A stretch of DNA of 64,000 bases from Ooceraea biroi (taxonomy: Eukaryota; Arthropoda; Insecta; Hymenoptera; Formicidae): NCBI RefSeq assembly GCF_003672135.1, contig NC_039514.1, positions 3,348,001-3,412,000 on the forward strand, read 5' to 3'. The translations under genes and the position numbers were made by a program. The notes beneath the pieces are model-generated. The model was not told the DNA's origin and did no database searches. It saw only the letters and a list, made by a program, of their open reading frames with translations. Positions within the stretch are counted from its first letter, which is position 1. Every line of letters starts with the position of its first letter. Shown piece after piece: positions 34,001 through 45,387 of the stretch.

Positions 34001-35716
34001 ATATTTGTCGGTGGCCTGCCGACAGAGCTCTCCGACGACGACATCAAGAACTTTTTCTCACAATTTGGGAATGTAAATATCTTGAAAATAAATTCGTTGG
34101 AAATAAATAAGCCGTCTAAGTGAGAAGTAAAAATTGATTATCGCGTCATTTTCTCTTAGATCGTTGAGATGGAGATGCCGTTTGACAAGACGAAGAATCA
34201 GAGGAAGGGTTTCTGTTTCATTACATTCGGATCCGAACAAGTAGTCAACCAATTGCTTAAGACACCTAAACAGACTATCAATGGAAAATCGGTAAGTATT
34301 GTCACAATAATTTAATTTATTAAGTATATTAAAAAATATATCGAACATAAAATATTACTTATTATTATTATTAAAAATTATATGCAATTGTTTTTTAATG
34401 GTGAATTCTTTTTAACAGGTGGACGTGAAGAAGGCAACGCCGAAGTTGGATGGCATGGGTGGAATGCGCGGCGGAATGATGGGTCGAGGTAGAGGAACTA
34501 GAGGCGGACGTGGTCGTGGATTCGGCCAAGGCGGCTGGGGCCAGAGTTACGGAGGTGGTTACGGCGGTGGCTACGGTCAAGGTGGCTACGGCGGTGGGTA
34601 CGACGGTTACGGTGGATACGATTATTACAGCGGCGGTTACGGCGGTTACGGGGGCTATGATTACAGCGGATATGGTGGTGATTATTCCTTGTTATCACAT
34701 AATAAATTTATAGTCAATTGGATTTCGTATTTAAAGTAACTTGAGCGAGCAATAGTTTAGAATGAGGCATTTTTGGCGAACGTGAAGCGTTTCAGTATTC
34801 TAGTGATCTTCCAAGTATATTTCTTTACGTCGCTCTTTCCCGGGCTAAAGTTTCACCGAGTCGATCGTTTTCGCGACCGCGCTGTACTTTACCTTTTTAC
34901 CTTTCATGTGTATTGCATTGATTTCTCGGGATGGTACATGCGGATACTGATACCATGTGTTTCATGAAACGCAGATGGCTATGGCTATGGCGGTGGTAAT
35001 TACGAGGGCTACGCGGGCGGGCGCGGTGGTGTACGCGGTAAAGGTACGCATTACAGCGTTCCTCGATACACTTCACTGTCCATAATTTGTTTCAGTATTT
35101 TGCGCTCTCTCTCTCTCTCTTTCTCTTCATATTTAGTTTGATGCTTTGCCACCGCTAGAATTGCACCCATCCTTGTAAATCGTCGACTCTACCGAGAATA
35201 TGCCTTTTCTCGACTTTCAATTTGGATAAAAAAAATTCACAGCAGATACAACTCTATGATAAATGTCAATTAAAATCGTTTTAATTCTCCGTGCTTTTGT
35301 GCATTTCTGCTTGTAGATTTTCATGTTGCTTATTATAGTAACAAAAGAAGTTAAAGGCGACTGAGAACCTTCTTCAGGTATTCGTACACAAGAGAAGAGT
35401 ATTTATTTAAGAGAATTTCAGTGGTATGCTGCTTACTACCTTAGCCTGTAGCCTCTTTGTTCTTACGTTTATTACTCTCCTTCCGTAATACTTGGTTTAT
35501 TATTAGTAGCGCAGTGTACCTCTATCGAGAAGTGTGCGTGTGTTGAGCCGTAAAAATAGATTCTCTCTATTCGTCGTAGTTATAAAATTGTATTCGTAGT
35601 TAAGTAAAAGTAAACTAATCGGCATCGTACCGGCCATTGTTTCAGGAGGCTCAGGCTACGGCGGAAAGCAAAGGGGAGGTGGCGGTCGCCAGAATCAGAG
35701 GCACCAGCCATACTAA
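30322..35716 (+). CDS. sqd: RNA-binding protein Squid (hnRNP A/B-type)
   Basis: Squid is an hnRNP that in flies controls nuclear export, localisation and translation of mRNAs such as gurken. Exons are 30322-30461, 33559-33599, 33697-33824, 33926-34072, 34160-34291, 34419-34677, 34975-35043 and 35646-35716, in phase, for 328 residues. RRM1 has RNP2 KLFVGGL (about 48-54) and RNP1 RGFAFIVF (88-95). RRM2 has KIFVGGLP (about 128-135) and KGFCFITF. An acidic N-terminus (residues 1-46) precedes them, and a Gly/Tyr/Arg-rich low-complexity tail follows (GRGTRGGRGRGFGQGG, then repeated GGYGGGYG). The protein ends RQNQRHQPY, which fits a PY-type nuclear import signal. Intron 1 is 3.1 kb, the others short. 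The stop lies 47 bases before a 3' UTR intron donor (35763|GTGAGT), just inside the distance that normally avoids nonsense-mediated decay. Alternative C-termini are possible; see findings. Confidence 0.95.
30462..33558. other. Intron 1 of Squid
   Basis: This 3.1-kb intron separates the acidic N-terminus from RRM1. Its first 500 bases are CpG-rich, consistent with a regulatory first intron. (TA)n and (TG)n runs lie at about 31,042-31,091 and 31,420-31,444. The 178-codon ORF at 30,591 is a by-product of GC content. I see no exon. Confidence 0.6.
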
Positions 35717-35884
35717 CGAAACTCCGTACTCGCGACACGGTGCAATTCGCGTTGTAATCGCCGGTGAGTTGGCGTTTAAAATTCTTCTTTTTATATGGGG
35801 AAAATTTATTATTCTCGTTATCTCAACTTTGTAACTCACGAATATTGTGCGATAACTCTGATTAATTTACAATAATATTCGAAA

Positions 35885-35970
35885 GTAATGGCGAATATTT
35901 CGAAAATTGAAATATTTTTTTTTATTATAAAGGCTTAATTTCTTCAAAAGAACCGAATTAATTTACGCAT
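35885..35970. repeat. Second copy (right half) of the foldback element at 1664-1859
   Basis: TTTCGAAAATTGAAATATTT followed by TTATAAAGGCTTAATTTCTT and CAAAAG, then a variant of GAATTAATTT, matches about 1770-1860 at most positions. Only the inner part and the right arm are present. It lies inside the Squid 3' UTR intron (35764-36028). Confidence 0.7.
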
Positions 35971-36028
35971 TTGACTTGTGGTAAATTTCATATGTGTATG
36001 ATTTAATTTGTTCTCTTTTTTTTTGCAG

Positions 36029-36480
36029 GTTCTCTTCCTCATTGCTATCGATCTCTTCATTCGTCCAATCATCATTCCATTAAGCCACGTGAGCCACGTC
36101 CCTCCTAGCAAGAAGCTTGACAAAACATCATTTTTCGACAATGTGGATAACTACTGCTATCAAAAACTCATCACCAAGAATTACAATCGCGATACGATCG
36201 AGCAGCAGTGATTTCATTTTGTATTTAACTTCGACATATTATTCCGCTTCTATATACTTCCTTTTCTGCCGTTTATGATGCAGGCTTGTCGTTTTTCTCC
36301 TTTTTAATGGTGCATGCGCCTGGCAGAAAAGCAAGCATATAAAGCCGCCGACTTTCGAATGTAATACCGAACAAAACCTGAAAAGTATCCAACAATATTA
36401 ATAAACTTGCAAGATAATGTTGCCGTACGATAGACGAAGTGGAATAAGAATAGTTGTATAAAATAAAGGAAGCACGATGA
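36029..36480 (+). other. Squid 3' UTR / alternative terminal exon
   Basis: A strong acceptor (long T run then TTTTGCAG) opens at 36029. AATAAA signals stand at 36462-36467 and 36571-36576. Joined to exon 8 it is 3' UTR. Joined directly to exon 7 it stays open for 26 codons and would give a different C-terminus. Confidence 0.65.
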
Positions 36481-37229
36481 TGTGCCTCAACATTGAAACC
36501 TAATGTGTTTGTTATTGAACGATCTTATAAGCACGTGATCCGACTTTAATTTCCGATGCTTAATTGTGGTAATAAAGACACGCTTTTCCATTATTAGTTT
36601 CAAGAAATTCTAATAGATAACGCCACGGTTCCGTATACTCGCTCCCTCTGAGTCGGCTCCAAGAAAATCCGCCGCAATCTACCAGGATTTTTGATTGGAA
36701 CATAAAACGGCAGCACGACTCGACGGTGAGTCTGATGACATTATTAAATAATACAATTCATATCGAATAAACTTTTTATTTGTAATCGACACTAGTCAAG
36801 TTTACGGAAGTTTTTACTTGGAATAACGTGCGACTTGCATCCTATAAAATTTTGGAGCAAGTTCACAAAAAAGAGAAATAAAAAGTGAAATGAAATCTAT
36901 CGAACGATAGAATTTTGAGTATAAGACGCACGATATTGAATAGCAATATGACTCGGAGCGATTAAAAATGAATTTACGACGCTATTATTGGTAGTTATCG
37001 CGACGTAAATGCGATAGGTGTGTACGTGTGCGCATGCACACAGAACTGTGCTTGGTGCGCGGATGTGTATCACGCTGGCGCATGTCAACTCGCGTGTCGC
37101 CGCTATCAGTTCGTCTGCCAGCAGAAGGGCATCTCTCGAGGTTTTTAAATGATGCTCGCGAGTTGTCCATAAATATACGTGCTCGGAGCGCCCAAGTGTT
37201 GTGGCTTTGTCTCAAGCAGCGTCGCGAGG
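36481..37229. other. Region between Squid 3' end and AVL9 start
   Basis: It contains the distal Squid poly(A) signal at 36571 and, from about 36,990, a CpG-containing stretch that should be the AVL9 promoter and leader. I see no other gene. Confidence 0.5.
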
Positions 37230-40003
37230 ATGGCCGAATCGAACGGTCCGATTCTTCACGTCATCGTCATCGGATTTCATCACAAAAAAGGCTGTCAGGT
37301 AAATCCGCCGATTAACCTGCGTCCTCGTCCTGCATCCGCGTTCCACGCGCTCCAGTCAGTCTTGATAGCAAGTGATGTCACTTTGCAGGTGGAGTATTCG
37401 TTTCCACCGTTGGTGCCTGACGCGCCCAACGAGTGCCCCTTAGGATGGAAGTACCTGCCCACGCTGGCCCTACCTGACGGTTCCCACAACTACGACGAAG
37501 ACACAGTCTATTTTCACTTACCTAGTCTCAACGATCCGAAACGTACGATATACGGCATCTCGTGTTTCAGGCAAATACCGGTCGAGGTGAGAATGCCCTG
37601 CTGCCTTAATTCGCTTAATTGTCAAGTCAGCATACTGACAGCGCTGTTTACAGAAACTCAAAAACCGCACATCCGACATAACAAGAGGCACGGTTCAGAA
37701 GTCGGTTTGCGTGCTGAGCACTCTGCCGCTGTACGGGCACATTCAAGTAAAAATGGCGCTAATAACCCACGCGTACTTTGAGGAAGGTGATTTTAGTAAG
37801 GTGTCTTTATTGAAGGATACCTACCATCATCTAAACTCGTGTATGAGTAGTGAAAGTCAGATACCACCACAGATTTTTGTCGGTAAGTATCCATAAAAAC
37901 GATTTTGATGAAATGTTATGCGATTTGTATACTGATGATGCTTATATTTTATAGGTTTATCCGCAAGAGATTTCATACTGCAATTTCGTCACAAAGTATT
38001 GCTATTATTTAAGTTACTCCTACTTGAGAAGAGGATAGTTTTCTACCAGTCGCCTGTACAGCCACTGTGCACTACGATACTGACTCTGTTGTCGCTGTAT
38101 CCTGGCATGATCGAACATGGTCTTCAGCAAGCTGCATGCGTTAGGTATTTCACTAAAAAAATCCCCTAAAATTTTCGGTAATACAATAAGCAACAAAAAA
38201 TAATTCCTCTATTTTTTAGACCCTCCAGACCAATGTCGCCAATTCCGACCTTCGACGAGGAGGAAATCTCGAGCAACAAAGTCGTCGACTCCAACTTGTC
38301 GTGCACTTCCATCGTCAGAGACAACATGTCCAACTCGGAGCATGAACAGTGCAATGATAACAGCAACAGGAACTCTCTGTGTCTCAACGACAACAAGACC
38401 CTCGAGTCCATGGAGGGCAAGTGTCTGGACGGACTGCGGCACGTGACTATACAAAAGAATAACAACGATAACGAAAATCTGAACATGAAAGTTATCGAGA
38501 TCGAGTCGGCGCAAGAGTGCACGGAGTCCTACATGGAGGAGAGTAACAACTCCAAGTATTCCCCAAAGTCGAACGACAACGTGCACAGGGTGCACAGCGT
38601 GAACGCAATCACCCTGGGCACGGGCGACACGGATAACAGTTTGCCCCGCGACACGAGTAACGACGCGCTCTCCGACGTGAGGCTGACGAACAACATCACG
38701 CAGATCGCGCACATCAATCCGGAGCTGTGCGGCTTACCTTTGGAGCTATTTATGAAAGTAATAATATCCTGATGATGATGATGCGTCTTTTATCAGGAAC
38801 CTATTGCATTTTATCGAGAATGTATATCGTGAAATGAATTTATTTCAGGGGTACCTCTGCTTGCCCTACCTATCCTTGCCGTATTTGGATCTTTTGGGCG
38901 ACGTTAACGTCAGAGGATACGTGGTGGGCGCTACGAATGTACTGTTCAAACAGAAGAAGCAGCTTATTGACGTTCTAGTTGAGGTAAGCATAAATATCGA
39001 GAAATTAAAAATCATCAATCGCTTGATTCATGTTATTTTATGTCACGTGTGAAAGGTCGAGAACACGCGGATAGAGACGACCGACCCCGAGCTGAGGCGA
39101 CAGTTGCACCTGACCACTGAGGACTTGAGATTCGCCGACTACGTCGTGAGACACGTCGCCGAACCGCGGAAAGACATATTTCTGGACGGGGTCGGCTGGG
39201 AGGGCGGTGACGAGTGGATCAGGACGCAGTTCCGAGTATACTTGTTGAGCATGCTGCGTACTTCCGTGCAGCAGGATACGCGCCAGTCCGATCACTACAA
39301 CGCGGCGTTCATGTCCGCGTGGCGCGGCACCAACAACTACAAGGCGTGGTACAACGCCAGCAAGCCGGAAATACACAATATCGAGCCCGGTCATCCCTTT
39401 GCCGGCCAGCTGTCGGTGCAGGATATGAAACTACGCTTGTCGCAGTAAGTACGCTGCCTGCGATGAATTGTAAATTTCAAGTAGACGGAGCACGGAATAA
39501 GAGAATTCAATCGGTCGATTCCTTTGTGTTGCAGCACCATGCAGAATACGGAAAGCGGTAGAAAATTGAATCAAGCGATGGCGTCGACTGGACGCGCAGT
39601 CGCGACCACTGGCAAGGCTGTAGGTAAGGCTGCACGATTTTACATCTATTATTTTTTCCATTTTTTTTTCCATTTGTCAAACGAAATTTCTATATTCGTA
39701 CACTAGTTTAAATTGATTGTATTTTATAACGGATAATCCCTTCAGAATCGTATCTGTCGAAATATCATTGTTGAAACTAACAATTTGCAAAAAGGGGGAG
39801 CGCTATCGCAAGCGAAGGGGGCGTTCTCGAATTGGTGGAGCACGCTGACGACAGTTCAGCCGGTCGACGAGACAAAGACTGACAATCAAACGGCAAACAA
39901 CCATCACACAGTATGCGGTGTCACAGATAAAGATTCTATCGAGGATGAGGAGATGAATGTCTCTACTGCTAATAACGCTGACATTACCATAGATCTTGAT
40001 TAA
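37230..40003 (+). CDS. AVL9: Late secretory pathway protein AVL9 homologue (DENN family)
   Basis: Yeast Avl9 works in exocytic cargo export from the late Golgi; the animal protein is linked to membrane traffic and cell migration. Exons are 37230-37298, 37389-37586, 37654-37882, 37955-38144, 38220-38757, 38849-38983, 39056-39444, 39535-39623 and 39795-40003, in phase, for 681 residues. The N-terminal DENN part has VIGFHHKKGCQ, EDTVYFHLPSLNDP, YGISCFRQIP, TVQKSVCVLSTLPLYGHIQV and LLLLEKRIVFYQSPV. The 538-base exon 5 encodes a long Asn/Ser/Asp-rich linker with little conservation. GYLCLPYLSLPYLDLL, RGYVVGATNVLFKQKK, DLRFADYVVRHVAEP and LDGVGWEGGDEW form the conserved C-terminal half, and NASKPEIHNIEPGHPFAGQ follows. 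The last acceptor (GCAAAAAG|GG) is purine-rich and weak but keeps phase. Confidence 0.95.
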
Positions 40004-41675
40004 TATAAAAACGTACGCGCGAGAGAGAGAGAGAGAGCGAGAATGAAAATAAAATTTAAAAAATACAAGATATTAAACATCAATAAGGAGCATATAATAC
40101 AGCTTAAAGATATATAAAATTGAGACGAAAAAGACTTTTGTTTCCAGAATGTAGGACGTGCTTGTTAAAGGCTTGTAATGGTCGGATTTTTTAGAGCATC
40201 CCATTTTTCATGAGAAGAAACACGAGGTAAGGAACCGGCGTACATGTAAACATATACGTATGTACAATTATATTAGCATAGATTATGATACAGTATTTTG
40301 CAAGGAGTTTGTTAAATCTGCAAACTGAGAAACCGAGCAGAAGTTGCTCAGGCTGACGTATCACTGATTAAGTACATAGATGTAGTTTAATCATTTTGCC
40401 GAATGTATATAATTTCTTACTGGTTTACTTACTGGTGTCTGCAAAATATGTGATATAATTTTGTTACACACAAACGTACAACTGTTGCTTTTTCTTTAAC
40501 TTTTTCATTGCATGCTGCCTAGAATTTAGCGATGCGTTAAATTTCAATTTGCCATTGAGTACCGGAGACAGTGTTTCCTACAGAATAAAGGCAATCAATG
40601 ATAAATCTTGCTCGTCTTGTAAGACACGTATACACTATAACAGAAATATTATTGTTTCATTTATACATTGATAAACTCTCGCTTAAGAAAGTACCTGTAT
40701 TCTTTGTACATAAGAAATAGTACATCGTTATATTTACGCGCACATTTACATCGCGATTATTATTAAAGCGATTTTGTTGCGCGTACTACGCGTATTATTT
40801 TCATAAGATTTTTATTTAATTTATTGCTCAAATAGGAAGAAAATGGTCTCCCTTAAGCGGAGGAATGGTGTATTTGATATACGCCGAGTCGTACATTATC
40901 ATAAATTCCTATTTACAGGGTTTTAATATTTTGTATTATCACGGATAGTGAATTATAGGTATATAGAGAATGGAACACCCGACAATGCGTAAACATTTTA
41001 TATCGTTGCATAATTCATTTCACTTGCATTAGGACTAATCTCGTTATTGACAATATCGATATCTCCATTCATTATCGAGATTACATTGTACAATTAATTT
41101 TCGTATATGACATGACGATTCTTGTAATTTGATAGTAACTCACTTTGATAGTAATCATAGGTAGTCGCTAAAGTAAACTTCTTCTATCTGTACCGTTCTT
41201 ATATTCATCGGAATAAATTGTTAGCTTTATGAAGATCGCAGACGATTATTCTTGGAATGAAGAGCTGCTGTTAGTTGTATCAGCTTTACGTTTCAATTAA
41301 AAATCCATATAGATCATTTATAGCATTCTATTAGCATAGTTACAATGATAGCAACGTATTCGATTGTAGTAAGAATCTTTTCCTTCGCTATGATATTTGT
41401 AGAATTATGCGAAGAATTTTCTAATAAAGATAATGAAAAGATTTGTAATGAAATTAGTAAGAAACAATTTGACTCTTTAAGTGGGATATGTAATACTCAA
41501 ACAATTTTTTATACCACTTTTGTGTTAATTAAGCGGCGGTATTTTAAAAATAAGTAGCGCCATATTTATTAGCGTTTATTAAGTCTTACGATATTTTGTA
41601 ACAAGATAATGTGATATATATACATATACAAAATTTAATTTAATGAACTTAATTCCGAAATATAGCTATTTTATA
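40004..41675. other. AVL9 3' UTR and AT-rich intergenic DNA
   Basis: A short (GA)n run at 40,020-40,037 directly follows the stop. AATAAA occurs at 40,049 and GAATAAA near 41,209, so the 3' end could be short or over 1 kb long. The 70-codon ORF at 41,345 is AT-driven and not supported. Confidence 0.5.
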
Positions 41676-42703
41676 TTAGGTCGTTGCATAATTTCTATCG
41701 TATTTTCCGATAAAATTGAAATTAAAAATATAATTTTAACAAAGAATTTATTTAACAATATATATATTTTTTGGCTATTTTTATCTACGACAGCTTATCA
41801 ATGCCGGACGCAAAAAAGTTTTCATTTTTTTCATGCAAGAATTCTAAACGGTGCATTATCCACGTCATCACTTGAAAATTTTTTCTCATTAAAAAAAGTA
41901 AGGTGGATGGGAAGGAACTTTGTAGCCCAGCTTATTTAGTTTCTGTTTGGTCTTAAGTGCGGTGATCGGATGTTATCACTTTCAACATGATTGGTCGTTT
42001 TTCCTTGATTTTTGTATCTAATCATCAACTGCTCCTAGTAGATAATGCATTAATCAGGTGGCAGACGCTCACAATGTATAAGTCCTTTTCTGTCCCAGCA
42101 GATATAGGGCACTCTTTTTTGTTGGTAGATACTATTCCTGGAAACAGGTAGGGCCTTCTCATAGGGCACTTCGCTTTTTTCTGACTGGATTATCGTATGT
42201 AATCCATTTTTTGTCGCGATTGACCGGTCCAAAAAAGGCTAAAAATTGTGCCAAGAGCACATGCATGATGATACGGATGGCCAAATTAGTTTCGCTACAT
42301 TCATGCCCATCGTCCAATCTTTTGAACATGTCCCAGTTTGTTTACATATCGAGATACTAATTTTTTCACTATGTCCCTGCTAGATAAAAATGGATTTTCA
42401 AGAAGTAGGGCCGTTAAGATATCGTCATTAAAGTCCGAGTGCCTGTCGGTATGCGGCTCATCTTCGAGAAATTTCGAGAACCATCATTAAATTGTTCCAA
42501 CGTCTGCACCATCTTCCCCTAATGTCGTACACAATTCTATCGTAACTGCAGTTGCATTACTGCCCTGTTGAAACTCGTAGAGCATGCAGTGTTTTAGATT
42601 AATTCGGTGTTTAAGCACTGAAAATTTAAGAAGAATAAATGTAAATTTCAAAAGCACGTCCTATAAAGATTAACAATTAAAAATAGTATGCAACCAATTC
42701 AGC
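41676..42703 (-). pseudogene. Decayed mariner-family transposon with broken transposase
   Basis: Translating the minus strand in shifting frames gives an ordered run of mariner transposase features. First is HCMLYEFQQGSNATA (N-terminal helix-turn-helix region), then DDILTALLLENP, then KLGHVQKIGRW. Next comes CWDRKGLIHCERLPPD, equivalent to the VWWDWKGIIHYELLPP block, and then LGYKVPSHPPYFF, equivalent to LGWEVLPHPPYSP. Many stops and frameshifts separate them, and the catalytic GDEKW and HDNARPH blocks are unreadable, so it is dead. The left end TTAGGTCGTTGCATAATTTC (41676) looks like a mariner terminal repeat after TA. A weak inverse match (ATGCAACCAATTC) near 42,688-42,703 may be the other end. 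Confidence 0.75.
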
Positions 42704-43789
42704 AGCGTAGTTAAACAAACAAATCTAATAATAATTTATTGCGCGTCGAAGATAAGCACACGAAATGTAAGACCAAGTCCTTTCTTTTTGAGTCAAGAAG
42801 TTTATATATTCAAATAAATTATTTGATGAGCGCACGAAATACGACAGAAATTATGTATATATTTTATGTAAATTATATATAAATTAAATATATTTGATGT
42901 AATAATGATATATAATTATCAACAATTGAATGAAGCTTCAATCTGGTATTTAAATTTTGTTTCAAGTTGTTATTTAATAAATAAAAAGCAGATACGTACA
43001 TAGACTCTATGTAAACTGTTTATTTCGAAAATGATTGAACAGATATTTATAATTTAATAATAGTAATAAGTACTTTCTTATTTAAAGTCCCTCGATTAAC
43101 TTTATTTTCAGAATAAACGGTTGACATGTCCGTCTAGTATTTAAGTTATCATAAGAGAATACGTTGTGTTTGTGATATATTTAGAGTTTTACAACAATTC
43201 GCAATTCAAGTTGAATCTTCGAGATTCGATATCTCGAATAGGATACATTTTTATTTATATAAGTGGCGTGCCAAATATAAGACGTTTACGTTTTTAAAGC
43301 AAATATCGATTATTGGACGATCTATCCGAAAAAGACGCAAAATGCATTTTGTAATTAAATAAATGGCGCAAGTTTAGGTAAAATAACGATCAAGTTACCA
43401 GTCGAGAGAGCGCGTTAAAAGTTTAATAATTTCATAGTATGTTTCTGCATTCTCTTGAAGATCGCTTGAAAATCTGAAGACCACTCGCTTGTCGCATAAT
43501 CGAATATATTTTCTATATTTGTAACACGAGTTTGTACAGCTTAGGGAGGTGTAAAGAGATTAAACGTCGCGATCAAGAATTTATTGTACCGTACCGTACC
43601 GTACTGTATTATTGTATGATTGTAGTATTGCCATTAGTCAAAGTATTAAAAAGAAATAATATATCCTCTTCTGAATCTATACATGGTTCTTTTTATTACA
43701 ACAAATCATTGTAACAGCTACTTGTTAAGTTTATATCTATTAATTAATATGTAAATATTAATCATTTCGCCAGAACGATATCGCGGCGA
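42704..43789. other. AT-rich intergenic DNA between the mariner remnant and the tlk promoter
   Basis: I see no coding signal. A short pentamer array (TACCG/GTACC repeats) lies at about 43,588-43,606. Confidence 0.55.
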
Positions 43790-44240
43790 AATTTATTCGT
43801 ATGCCGGTCGGTGTGAATGCACCCTTAAAATCGCGGCGCGGGGCGCGGGACGGTGCGACATCTAGTAGGGAAACGAAAGCGAGAACTGGGGATGATCTTG
43901 CCGTGAGCCGTGACTGGTCGGCCGATGCGCCACCGAATAAACATCGTAGCTCACCGATAATAGCCGAAGTGCCGTAAGGTGCCGCTCGGCTTACGAGAGC
44001 GAGACAGAGGAGGCCGTGCGAACGCCATGGTGTGTGACTGACAACGTCACTGTCGTCGCCGTCGCTACTGTTAAATTCCGTGTCGCGAGTGCAACGAGAC
44101 GTCCAACGAGCCACGTTTTTCGAGGTGACGAACGTGTGCGACGCGCGAACCGCGATTCCGCCTGATCACTCGAGGCGAACCACAGATGAGAAAACGAGAA
44201 AGAGAGAGAGAGAGAGAAAGAAAGAAGAGTCGAGATAGAG

Positions 44241-44273
<33 letters not shown>

Positions 44274-45387
44274 AGTAAAGCGAGGGACGCGGCGCCGCAT
44301 CGCCTTTTTTAAAAGGCTCGTGTGTCTCCGTCCGCGAACCACCGCTGCTACTCCGCGCGGCGCGGTGCAGTGTGTACACATACGAGGCCGCGTGCGCGCG
44401 CGCTCGCGTGTGTCGTGACTCGTGAGTGTGCGCCTCTGTGTTACGCTTCTGTGTACGAAGAGGAGAGTGCGTTACGGATCCTACGAGGTGAGCTTTTTAG
44501 TACAAGTACTGTCGGACGAGCGAGCGTGAGTGTGGTCGACGCGCGCGTGCCGGTATCTAGGATTTCGCTCGTGTCATCGTTCGTAGTGTTGTCGCCGTTA
44601 TCGTCCTCGTCGTCGTGGTCGTTACCGTCGTAGCCGCCGTCATCGTTCTCGTCTCCTCGTGTCCGAGTGTCGCAGTTAACGACCCGAAGCCGCGGCGGCT
44701 CGCGGTGGCCCGTTGTGAAAGAGTGCGCCATGCAAGAGAGGAATAAATCGGTGACTGGCGGGCGGCGGCCATCTTCCAGATGAGTTTTTCCTCCTTTCTT
44801 CCGATAAACGGAGGGCGCTATGTCGTGAGAGAGAAGGACGGAGAAGGCAACAGACCATAAGAGATACTTTCCTTGAATCCTCACGAGGGAAAAGAGGAAG
44901 GAGGAGGAGGAGTGCGAGAGGAAAGATTATATCCGCGTCTGTCATGCGACGGGAGATGCGGTGAACGGCGCGTGCTGTTCAGTGGAGTCACGAAATTTCA
45001 CGAGCGCGTGTCACCGCTTCGACCAGCCTTCGCTCGTGAGTGTGAGCAAGAAAAACAATTGTGCGTGCGAAAGAGACAGGAGCGTATTAGGAAGTGCGCG
45101 TCGTCCACGCGTGCAAGCGAGAGAGGAGAGGGAGCGAGAGAGACATCGGCACGATCGGCACGAAGCGAACCAGAGCGGAAGACAGAGAAAGAGAGACACA
45201 CATACCGTGTGCGGGGGAAGAAAACGGAAGCGGTGCGAAGTGAAACGAACACGGAGAGGCGACCCCCTATCGTCGCGCGTTCGTTCGTAATCGCGTCGTT
45301 TTCGCGAGCGTGAGAGACCGCTGGCGGAAGGGAAAGAAGGGGAAGAAAGGAGTGAAGAAGAAAAAGAAGAAAGAAAAGGAGTAAAAA
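43790..45387 (+). promoter_or_regulatory. CpG-dense promoter and probable 5' UTR exon of Tousled-like kinase
   Basis: The change from AT-rich to CpG-dense DNA at 43.8 kb is abrupt and persists for about 2 kb. A strong donor, AAAAA|GTGAGT, lies at 45387/45388 on the plus strand. It pairs well with the acceptor TTGTTCCAG at 51022, just before the tlk start codon, which would make this an unusually long purine-rich leader. The exact start of transcription cannot be read. GA tracts at 44,194-44,276 resemble GAGA-factor sites. Confidence 0.5.
44194..44276. repeat. Imperfect (GA)n tract in the tlk promoter
   Basis: Two GA-rich runs, interrupted by AAAG and TCGAGATA, could bind GAGA-type factors on the CpG-rich promoter. 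Confidence 0.85.

Noticed and set aside
41345..41557. 70-codon ORF with hydrophobic start
   Set aside because: It sits in AT-rich DNA where Ile/Phe/Lys/Asn codons dominate by chance, and has no support beyond being open.
44441..44884. 147-codon minus-strand ORF with a Asp/Asn-rich segment
   Set aside because: The Asp-rich part is the complement of a GTC/GTT-repeat stretch in the tlk leader, so it is low complexity and not a gene.
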